DNA of 64,000 nt from Diadophis punctatus similis (Eukaryota; Chordata; Lepidosauria; Squamata; Dipsadidae), in the NCBI GenBank assembly GCA_023053685.1, contig JALIGW010000003.1:139063126-139127125 (forward strand), given 5' to 3'. Numbering within the stretch: the first letter of the stretch is position 1; the number at the start of each line of letters is the position of its first letter. Positions 28,001-40,000 of this stretch are shown here, in pieces. A program made the translations under genes and the position numbers. A model generated the notes under the pieces. That model was not told the DNA's origin. It did no database searches and saw nothing but the letters and a program-made list of their open reading frames with translations.

Positions 28001-31000
28001 TGCTTTATTATTTGCTTTGCTGACTGCTTTATTATTTGCTTTGCTGGCTGTGGAATTCTGGGAGTTGAAGTCCACAAGTCTTAAAGTTGCTAAGGTTGGA
28101 GACCCCTGTTCTAGACAACTTAACAAAATAAAGAAGCTTTTTAAAATAAATGCTTGCTCTGAAGAGGCCCAGTGCTTTTGTATCTTCTTTTAAATAATAG
28201 AGAATAATGTATACTTCCAGAAATTTTAATTAATTTTAACAGCTCTGTACAAGTATAGTCTGAAATGTAACAGTGTCCTGTTTAGTATTAGAGTTAAATC
28301 CTGACTTACCTTGGAGTAGATCTATTTAAATAATTGGGAGGAGTTAGTGTGACTACATTTAAGAAAACTTTCTGGCATAATGTACATTTCTCCAATTCTT
28401 TGCTATTTCTATGGGTCAGCAAACAGTGTATATCATCTGTGCTGTTTGCTGTTTGGCAAATTGCTTGGAGGCAGAGGCCTTTTTTCCTTGTTTTCCTCCC
28501 CCAAAACTAAGGTGCGTCTTATACTCCGAAAAATATGGTATTCTTATATTTTATAATTGTATTTTAAAACCCCATAGAAAGAATAGTTTGAAAAACTCTG
28601 TATTCATGAACCTAATTTCTCCTTGTTGCCATACCAAAAACTGCTTGGGTTGATTTCAGTGAATTTGCTTCAAGGCAGAAGACCCTGTCTAAATTATATT
28701 TCTAGCTCATCAATAGAAAATAAATTCAGAAAAAAAAATTAAAGACATCCAAGACATAAAAATACAATTAGCATGTAGCAAAATAACCAGAAACTTGATT
28801 GGAAGGCCTTCCTATAAATTCAGCTAGAATCAATTTACTTGGATAACATAGTTTCATCAGTGCCTTACTTGTTTATGTTGCTGCCTTCCTTCAAACGTTC
28901 TCCTGCAGCTCCTGTTTTAGATACCCTCTCACTACCAGCCAGATCGACCAGGCTAACTTTGCTCACTTTCTCTCCAGAGTTCTAAGCAGGGAAGGAAAAA
29001 AAAAAGCTGAAGCTTTATTATAAATGGACATTATGATTTACAGAAGAAGTAAAAACTCACAACACATGTGCACACAGTACCACGTACGTCCACAGTACCT
29101 CATTGATCACATCCAGCATTGAGAGATGTCACTGCTGAAATTTGATGGCCAAATGGCTGAATAGGTTTTTTTAAAAATAAGGCTACGAATAGGACAGGGA
29201 AACCTTTAGAGATAAACCACCATTATTATTCTTAACTTTTCCAACAAAATGGGATACTATTCAGCCATTTGGCCATCTAACAAAGCTGTGTCATTTCAGC
29301 TTATTTCCTCTGTGCATTTAAAAAAAAACCTGGATGAAAAGATTTGGTCTGCCCCTTCTGCTCCCAAGGCCAACAGTTAGGAAAATACTCACTTCTTACA
29401 TAGTATAAATGTTGTTATTGAATTTATCATTATAGCACAAAAGTTTACATATTTTTAATTTTTTTTATATTCAAATTACATTTTAGCACAGAGCATTACT
29501 ATACTATAAAAGTTACAAGCTACAAATTAATTATGCCTATACTACATTTGAAGGCAAGGTTAATGGAGATATACATATAGTCATCAATTTGCAACCATTT
29601 ATTTATTGATCATTTAAAGTTACAATGATACTGAAAAAAGTGACTTATGACCGGCTTTCACACTTACAAACATTGTAGCATCAGGATTCTAAACAGATGA
29701 ACAAATTTCTTTTATTTGTTCATAAAATTTGCATGATACTTTAATCACAAGAGACAAGATTAAGTTGTCCCTCAATCTAGACAGTATGCAACAAAGCTGA
29801 GTTTTCCTTTACTGATCTCAGTCTGCACTTTAACCACTGCGCCGAGGTGGCGCAGTGGTTAAAGTGCAGCACTGCAGTTCAGCTGTTCAAATCTCACCGG
29901 CTCAAGGTTGACTCAGCCTTCCATCCTTCTGAGGTCGGTAAAATGAGGACCCAGATTGTTGGGGGCAATATGCTGAACTCTGTAAACCGCTTAGAGAGGG
30001 TTGTAAAGCACTATGAAGCGGTATATAAGTCTAAGTGCTATTGCTATTGCTACTCTCTTACCACCAAATACCTAAGGCAGTGGTAGCAAATTCAAGAAAT
30101 GTGTGTCACAGATGACATGCCACACCATGTCTGATGACATGCCAGGCCTCCAGACCCTCTGAAGCTCATCTGAGAGGGCCTCTCTCTTGCACAGCCTCTG
30201 AATCATCTGAAAATCATGCAAGCATTCTCACATGATTTTCTGAGGTTGCAGAAACCGTGCAGGGCTCCCTCATGTGACTTTTGAGGGTTCGGAGAATGGA
30301 GAGGAGGTCCTGAGACGCCTCTTTTGACCAAGATGCAGGTGGTGACATGACATGCCAGCAGTCAAGGTAAGCATTTTCTGAATTTCTGACATGTGGAGTC
30401 TAAAAGGTTTGCCATCACAGACCTAAGGTATGATTACTGACCAACGCTCTTCAATAAATTACTTATGTAAAGTTCCAGATTGCTGAATTGCACCCATTTT
30501 TGTTTCTTTGCACAGGCACACATTGAAAAGCTGTATCAAATAAATGTGGTTAAGTGTCATATTGGATCTTTATCATTCAATATTTATTTTGGTATTTAAT
30601 GCAAAATAGACTGTAGTATACATTAGAAATCTTATAATATTAGAGACTCAATGCCTTCTTTGGCTGAATTTAACTGTCAAAGCATTTTAATTTTAAAACT
30701 GTTTTATCACCTAGCCGTTTATTTCAGATTAAAAAAATAATCTTTACACCTACAACAATAGAAATTTCAGTGGACACACGTTCATATTTTACATTGTCAT
30801 TTATACAATTTTAGGCAAATCCCACTGAAATCAACTGGATAAGATTTAAAATGTTCAACATATTACCCAAATAATAACATGTCTTTATGTTCAATTCACT
30901 TACACCAGACTGCAGATCATAAAGTGTTTGAGTGATGATAATATTAAATACAGCATGAGAACGGCTGCTTTCTTCATTCATGTTGGTTGCTGCAACCGTC

Positions 31001-34000
31001 CGGGACTTGTTTCCCTCTGACATTAGTGACTCTATATCCTGATGAATAACATAAAACATTGGACAAAACAATTTCTTTTCCAATTTCAGCATTTGCAAAT
31101 TATCATTTTAGATGTGAATAAACAAATACAACTTAAAACATTATATGCATATTATGTGTGTATTTTTTCACAATTATGGAACACCTTTCCACTCTACACT
31201 TACTAAAGTTCCATCTACAGTACTTTCAAAAGCATGGTTAAGATCTATTCTCTGAGGTTGCTGTTCAAAATAACCCTAGAAAGATGAAGATATTTCCCTG
31301 TTTGTAAATATAATTTTATGCTGTTTTGCTGACTGGAAAGAGAGAGTTGTGTTACTTGCCCTAGGCCAGTGATGGCGAACCTTTTTTGGTTCGCGTGCCA
31401 AAAAGGGGGGGGATGCGGGGGATCACATGTGTGCGTGCCCACACCCATAATTCCATGCAATCCGCATGACCCCCCCCACTCCCAGCATGCAATGGCACGC
31501 CCATTTTTTGCACTCTCCAGGCTCCAGAGCCTTTCTAGGAGCCTGGGGAGGGCGAAAACGGCCTTCCCCACCCCCTCTGGAGGCTGGAAACAGCCTGTTT
31601 CCTGACTCCCAATGGGCCCAGAAGGCCCGAAAATCAGCCGGCCAGTGCGCATATGCGCGCCGGACCTGAGCTCACGTGCCCACCAATATGGCTCCGCGTT
31701 CCACTTGTGGCACCCGTGCCATAGATTCGCCATCACAGCCCTAGGCCCTTATACAGTAATGTGATATATAAATAAATTTAAATCCACAACACTTTTGCCT
31801 GTCCTTAATTGAACCTATAAATCATCTCCAAGTGCATATTCCAAAATAGATCAAAGAGGCCAACACAAACCCATTTCATCATTTCAGATGAAAACAATGT
31901 GTCATCCCAATTACATTAATATTAACTTCATTTAATTGGCTCAAAGTTATTGCAACAATAGACATTTTTGCTTCCACAAGTATAAAATAAAAACTCAGTT
32001 ATACATATATGATTTGCAAAATTGTTTAATGTTTGATATACCTAATTCAAAACGTACCTCCAAAATAGCTTAGTCAACTGAAAATGAATAAATTAATATA
32101 AATTAATTTTTTTAAACAAAACTTGTTTACTTATCAGTACATCTAAAATGTATTAGTGCCTAATGTGTTTTAAATACTCATTACTGTAAATAACTTATAC
32201 AACTTTTATTTTCTCCCCTAATGCACATTTCCCTTGTCTGGTTTTTTTAACAATATGTTTAACACATGCATGTTTTTTATGCAAGTGAATCTGTCCTACC
32301 ACAAATAACTTTCTTACACATACTGTCCTTATATAAATTAGCCTCCATGCTTCTTTTCTCACCCTGCAGTACAAGCATATAAGTGCACATTCATTCTTCA
32401 ACCCAGGAATACCGTTATATTGACCAAATTCTTACACTTTACTTACTTCAAAGCAAGTAACGGCTAGTTGAGACAAACCATCTACATACGGACCCAAAAC
32501 TTTATGCTCACGAACTTTGAGGGATTGCCGACTCCTTTCAGACAAAAATATTGTTATAATTTAAACTTTGTTAGGAAAATGAATCAGTAAAATGAATTCA
32601 TTATAGGCCAATGAACATATAAACTTTTTCTCAAAAGGAAAATCCATTTAGCAGAAATATAAAGGTTTATTTTTACTAAAAATATTTTCAGATCTATACT
32701 GTAAAAGGACATGAAACAGAAAATGAAACAACGAAATTAACATCCTTCTTGAAAAAAATCTGGTTCCTTTACAAATTTTGTAAAAGTACTAAGTAACCTT
32801 TCTAACATCTCCATAAATGTTTTTTTAAAAATCCCACTGTTACATTAAAATTGGCATCTGTATACTCTTTTTAAGACAAAATCTTACAACTAGCAGCCTT
32901 AATAAACACTACTCACTAGAGCAGGAGTCCCCAAACTTGGCAACTTTAAGACTTGTGGACTTCAACTCCCAGAATTCTCCAGCCAGCTATGCCAAGTTTG
33001 AAGACCTTTGCACTAGAGACTCTTGACAATTCTGCTTAAATAACTATAGCTCTCTGTAATAAACAGGGTCAGGCTTACATTACATCCCAGCAGCAGAGAT
33101 ATGACTTCAAACTGGTTTCTACAATTTAGATAAAGTGGTAGTAGAGGGAAACAAATGGAAATGGTATCAGTTAAGAAAATAGTTTCCATTCTTGTCCGTA
33201 TACGTTTCCCCCATTAAGAACAGTTAAGTTTAAAGATGGACTGACACAGCCATGATGTGTAATTGACTCTCAAATTAAAAAGAAATTCTGTTTTGAACCT
33301 GCCACAGCAACTAGCAAGATAAACCAATATTATCATTATTTTTATATACAATTAGGAAAACAATGAAAAATACAAACTATAAAGTGAAACGAAATAATAT
33401 GTACCAAAGTTCCCTCAAATATACTATACATTTAGAATTAAAAAGGTTTCGGGGGGGTCACTCACCCTTTAGGGTCAAGTAGATCTCTGACCTTTTCATT
33501 ATAGATTTCCATATAGGACACCTCTACTTTAAAAGAGTGTGAATCATTTTGTTCTAAAGTGATTCTCTGAAATAAAGCACAGCAGAGGCGCGGGATCAGA
33601 CCCAACTGCTCCGCATTTCCCATCATTGAGAAGGATTTTCCTGAGCCTAAAAGAGGAATATAAAGATGCATTTTATATTTAAAAATGGAAAAGTTACCAA
33701 TTGCTGCCTCTTTCAAAGATGATAAGTAACAAATAATAAAACAGTACAAATTGCACCATCTCAGGAAAAATGTCTATTTGAGTTAAGGTGGTAGCGTACT
33801 ACAAAGAATCATTTCCCAAGAATGCATGTCAGCTACAGAGATTCATAAGCTCGGGGGGGGGGGGGGGATGGCTGCTTTAAGATGTTCCCAAAAGATGCTA
33901 CATGTATGTCCACACAGTCACTGTTCTGCCCCAGCGCCGAGCCCACCAAAAATTACGCACAAACATCCAAACACAGTTTGTTTTAGTAATTAAAGCAAAG

Positions 34001-37000
34001 TCTCCTAATAATTTCTTAGAAGCGTAAAAAGCAAAAGAAAGGCAGAAGTTATTCTGTTCAGAAACCCAGCTGTTAATATACTATCTTAACAGCTGGCCGA
34101 AGTCCAAGAGGTAATTGGCAAGTCTTACTGTACTTGGCACAAGTCCCGGATCTAGAAAATGCAAGAAACAAGATCCGTGCTGGAATGCAAACTGGAGTCA
34201 CAGAAGTCAAGATTTAGAAGCAACAGTGTTTCCTGCAATTAGGCTCAGTGTGGTTAGGACTTAAGTAGTCTAAGGGCGTGGCCAATTAGCCTGCAGCTCT
34301 ACTCTCGAGGAGACCTCCTCCTGCTTAGCCACTCTTGCCTTCTACCAGCCCTGCGTGCTCTAGCATCGATAAGAAGAGGCTCCTCCTCTTCTTCTGCATC
34401 ACTCATGTGCACCTCATGAGGTGCAGAAGGCCCTGGTTGACTTTCAGCCTCTGGCACCGAGTCCTCTCCAACCTCCTTGCTATCAGACTCGGGTGCCAGG
34501 TGCATGGGCCGATGGTACTGCGCCACAACCACCTCTTGGTTCTCGGGATCCATGACCAGCTGCACGGGACACGGGCGGGCCACAACAGTCACAATCATAC
34601 ATTTTACCTTTCAGTTCCAGATCTCCACATAACCCTGTCAAACAGTTTTTCCTTACCACCCAACAGGGAAGATCAGAAACAATGCAACACTATGCCCCCA
34701 AGACTCAGCCCTGACCACTCACTCAGAGAAATACTATGCCTGATTGTACTGAAAGCCTCCAAGAGTTCTAGAGCAGCAGTCCCCAACCTTTTGGGCACCA
34801 GGGACCGGTTCTGTGGAGAGGTGTTTTTCAACAGACCTGAGGGAGTGTGGTTTCCCACACTGCCTACATCCCACGGACACTTGTTTGTGCAGCCTGGTTT
34901 CTGGCATGTTGCGTCCCGGTGCCAGTCCACAGACCGGGGGTGGTGGTTGGGGACCCATTCTAGAGAACCACCAGGGTTAAAGCAAGATAACAATAGAAAA
35001 GTAGGTTAAGAAATCCGGGGGGCGGGAACCTGGACCAAGAAGAATTCAAGAGAGTACAGGGCCTTTCTGTTTATATATTTTTAAAAAAGCCCTCTTAAGG
35101 CAGAATAATGGGGAGGGAGGATGAAATTATTGGACCTAAGTGAAGTCCTGACCTTAAGGAGAGGTTCACATAGCAAAGAAGACACTGGTGAGTGGTTCTT
35201 CTTTCCCAGAAGACAGTGACAACCTCCACAAAATATATCATTTCCATTTGGAACTTATAAATAAAACTCTTACCTGTTTGTCCATATGCAAAAATGCAAG
35301 CATTATATCCCTGAAAGGCTTTCTCAAGAATTCCTTCTCCAAGGCACTTAAACACAACTTGTTGATCTACAAAAAAAAAAGGGGGGGGATAACTAAAATG
35401 GAATTATCTATACTGCACTTTGCCCCCTCTGTATCAATCAGATCATTCATGGAGCTACCACTGTTGCTTTTCACTGGCAGCAATTCTAACTTTCGGAACA
35501 CATTGGTTCATATTTATGACAGTTGCAGTGTTCCAGGTAATGTGATTGTGTTTTGCAACCTTACGAAAAGCAAAATCAATGGGAAAGCCAGATTCACTTC
35601 ACAACTGTGTTATTAATTTAACAACAGCAGTGATTCATTAAACAACTGTAGCAAGCAAGGTCCTAAAATGGGACAAAACTCTTGTGTCATTTAGCAACCT
35701 AAATTTTGGGCTCAGTTGTAGTCATACATCAAGGACTAACCTGTCAAAAAAAAAGTCAAGAACTCTCTGTATTTCTATGCTGCCTATTTCACCTAAGTGA
35801 CTTAGATTCTGCTGAGCCATAATTTAGTTTATTTTTAGTTTTTACTGATGTGTACATGTCAGAGAATCAACCATAGTATCTTGCTGCTCTATTGGCTGAA
35901 GTTGATATGTTTCCACTGCCTGGTGGAAAGAAAAGGATAGAACCCAAACCGTCCCTGCTTAATAAAGAAGGCTAAAGATGGCCGAAAGCTTGGGCTAGCC
36001 TAGCGAGATATGGAAGAAACAAATACAAATAGGTCATGATTAGGACGAGTACAAAGAATGCAGTATACAATTTAGCGTGAATTGTAAATTGATACCAGTT
36101 CATTTAATGGAATCCAGAATTTAGTTAATGCAAAGCTAGTACATCAGTTGTTGCAATTGAGGCTTTAAATGGCAGTTTGTTAGGATTGATCCTTGGCTGA
36201 AGGTGTGTGGCCAATGATTGGAAGGCTGATAGGTCTGATGAAGATAGATCATCTTGAAACCTTAACCTGCGGGCTTCCCTAATGACTTTGCTTTGCCAGC
36301 AGGGAAGGTCACAAATGGGAATCACATAACCACAGGATGCTGCAACCATTGTAAGTGTAAGCTGGTTGCCAAGCTCCCAAATCACACTTATATTATTGTG
36401 GCAGAATTGTAATGAATGAAACTTTGAGAAACAGTTTATCACTCATTCAGCACCACTACAATTTTGAACAGCTGCTGAACAAGTGGTCATTAAATGAGGA
36501 TTACCTGTGCAGCCCAAATATATTAGCACAAATACCATAACAATTGAGAAAGCAATAAACTAATGTTTTATGTTAAACATGAATGGAGAAGAAATTTTTG
36601 AATCAGCTAAAAATAGTAATAATGAAAAACCATACCTGCATATTTGGCAGTGTTTGATTCATCCATAGACCAGAAACAGTAATCAAAGGCAAATACCTGT
36701 GGGTAAAAGTACTTTAGATCACTACTTACACTTATATGAACTTCAAACCATGTTTTAAAAAGTTAATTAAGCTTACATACTTAGTTCTTAGTTTCCCCTT
36801 GATTACCGTATTTTTAGGACTATAAGACCCACTGGTGTATAAGACCTATCAAGATTTCGAAGAGGTAAGTAAGAAAAAAAAGTTTTTGTCCTCCCTGTCC
36901 CCGAGAAGCACTCTGCAGGCCTCCCAAACCCTCTGTGCACCCCATTTTTGTGGAAAATGGGCCCATTTTCCGCAAAAATGGGATGTGGGAGCGGGGCTTC

Positions 37001-40000
37001 AGGAGGCAAAAAAATGGCTGTATTTGGTTTATAAGACGCACCAAAATTTACACCCTCTTTTAGGGGGTAAAAAGGTGTGTCTTATATTCTGAAAAATATA
37101 GTATTTCAACTAATTTCTTATTTAAAAAATAAGACTAAAAATCCAATCTAATATGCTTATCCTTTATTGCTAGTGAAGATTTCATATTAGTCCTATACTC
37201 TTCACTAAATAGCTACAGTGTATAGGGTAGTAGTGATAAGGTTCTTCATACTTAGAGGTTAAATATGAATACAGTTGTATGTGAAAGTTTAGGCACCCAG
37301 CTCCTAATCAAAACTATGTATTTCAATGCATTGGACAAAAGGAAACATGGTTGAACATTCACCTCAAAAATTATCATAATATCTACTATTATTTGAAAAT
37401 TTATTCATTGGCAAGCACAGACTCTTGTATATATCTTGAAGCCATTTCTCTGTACCTATTTAAAAATTAACAAAATACAGGAAGTTGCTCTAAATCACAT
37501 TAGATTACAAAAGTATTGATCTGAGAGCAAAGTGGCATTATTAGTGCTTAAAACTAAGACCTGTATTATGTATCACTGTAAGCAAATGATCTTGATTTGG
37601 AATTACAAAATCAAAGAGAATAGAAATAAGTTGCTTACCTTTGGTAATTTTCTGTGGCATGGAAATTCAAGTGGAAGATGAGTAAGCATTAAAAAGAATT
37701 GAAATCTGATTAGTGTTGGTAACTATTAAATCATTTTAATATACTTTTTTCTAGTGTGAAACATAGTTGAATTTAATATTTATTGATAGTGGAAAAATGT
37801 GGTTTTGATAGTGGAAAAAAGTAATACCAACAAGATTTAGATAAAAAATAACTGCTTAGCATCCTAGTAACATTACATCCTCTCATTTGATGACTACAAT
37901 TCCTTCCTTAAATAAGAAACAAAATGGTCACTAATTATTAGAACACATGGGAGGGGGGAGGGGGAGGGAAAGAGGGGGGGGAAGAGATGCTGCAAAGATC
38001 ACTGGTTGCTACTGTTTCATTCACAGACCACTGTAATTTTGAACAGTTAAATGACCAATTGTAAGTCAAGGACTACCTGTATGTGTTTCAGATCCCACTA
38101 ATACACTATTCTATCTGGAACCTCTGATTAAAGCTCAGCCTCAGGTTTTGAACAATAAAATGACTTCTGCTGTAGTCTATATTTTAATGAATGCTTAACA
38201 GATGGAGAAAATGTTTGATCAATCATTTTTTCCTCATTGTTCCTTCCGAAGAAAGATTAGTGATGAATTTGTACATATTGTATGTACTTTGTGTGGAGAG
38301 ATGAGTCACATGGAACATAAGAAGGATTTGTCATGTGGCATTTAATGTGATAGACAGCTTTTCCATGGAAGGAAACAGTGTATTATGAAAAACGCTATGA
38401 TAATGGGCACTTATTGTTAAATAATTAGTCTGAAAAAACATAGTAAATTCAACTGAAAACTGGCAGAAAACTCTTGGCCAAATTTTTTCATAGATAAATA
38501 AGAGTCTTTAAAAAATGTATATCAACCTATTCTAGAAGCTGTGATGGGTGTTCCTAGATACACCCATGTAACACCTATTCTCCGCCAGCTGCATTGGTTG
38601 CCCATTAGTCTCCGGAAGCAATTTAAGGTGTTGGTTTTAACCTTTAAAGCCCTATATGGCTCAGGGCCAAGTTACCTTCGGGACCGCATCCTACCGCATA
38701 CCTTCCTACAACCGGTTAGGGCCCACAGAGTGGGTCTCCTCCAGGTCCCATCAACCAAGAAATGCCGGTTGGCAGGACCGCGGGGGAGAGCCTTCTCTGT
38801 GGGAGCCCCATCTCTCTGGAACCAACTCCCCCCAGAGATCAGGACTATCCCCACCCTACTGGCCTTCTGTAAAGCCGTTAAAACATGGCTCTTCCTGCAG
38901 GCGAGGTGAAATTAAGATCAATCCCCCATGTTTGAATGATGGTCTGTTTTTAATTTTTGTAATTTTTAATCATTTTTTAATCATTAGTATCACTTTTATA
39001 AATTGTTTTCGTATTATGTTGTACGCCGCCCTGAGTCCCACGGGAGTTGGGTGGCATATAAAAACAACAAACAAACAAACAAATGAATAAACAAACAAAC
39101 AAATAAATATGTCCCACCCTCAGTGAAGAAACTGAAGCTGAAAAGATATTGGATATTTCAGAAGTCAATTAGTTGAAAGGTGCCTCCACATCTACATGAA
39201 GTATTTACAAGAAAGAAAAGTAAAGAGTTTGGAATTTTTTGATTATTATTGAAAATCTGTGTGATCTCAACATGTGATACACCTAAGACGACAAGAATAT
39301 TTCTGCAACTAAAATTGGGGGGGGGGGGGGAAATCCAACAAAAAGACCTGAAAGACTCAGCTGAGTAGAAACATTTATTTCTGCCAAGAGAGGTGTTATA
39401 CTGTCTGAAAGTGCATTCAAACCTTTACAATTTCATATTCATTATTTTCTTATTTAAGATCTGTAAACAACTTACACATAAACAGTAAGTATACATTCAG
39501 ATTTTCAGAGATATGTAGAAGTTGCAACGGTTTCTTCTAGTTGGAAAGGTACTTTGGACATTGCTAGCTGAACCAGAGAGAATTTATGTTTCTCAGAAAT
39601 GAAACCTCTTTACAGCCTTGTCCAGCAAATGATCTTTTAACCTTGGGTGGACAGAAACAATGATGTTCACAAACCAGAAATTGGTCAAGGTATGACTAAT
39701 GGATTAAAGTGCCAAGTGTTAGGACATGAACTTCCATGATACAGAACTGCTTAAAAAGAGACAGACCCCTCCTGAAATTGTATTTTAAATTGTAACATTA
39801 TTCCAAGACAAGACTGATAAAAACCAGTTGGTCAGAGTCCAATACTTTTAAGTTATAAAGTGGAAAAGAGGAGCTAGTAAGCGGTGTACATGTGTGTATA
39901 TCAAGCATACTATTTTGCTTACTGCTTTTGCCAGCTTTTTTTTCTTGCTATCTTCTATACTTTGGGATAGCTTTCTGAAATGAAAGAGCAGAAAGAACTT

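Noticed and set aside
31245..31736. 163-codon minus-strand open frame
   Set aside because: Lies almost entirely inside a GC-rich hAT MITE with no transposase motifs.
34335..35009. 224-codon plus-strand open frame
   Set aside because: Runs antisense through the solo LTR and into the adjacent hAT element; no family resemblance.
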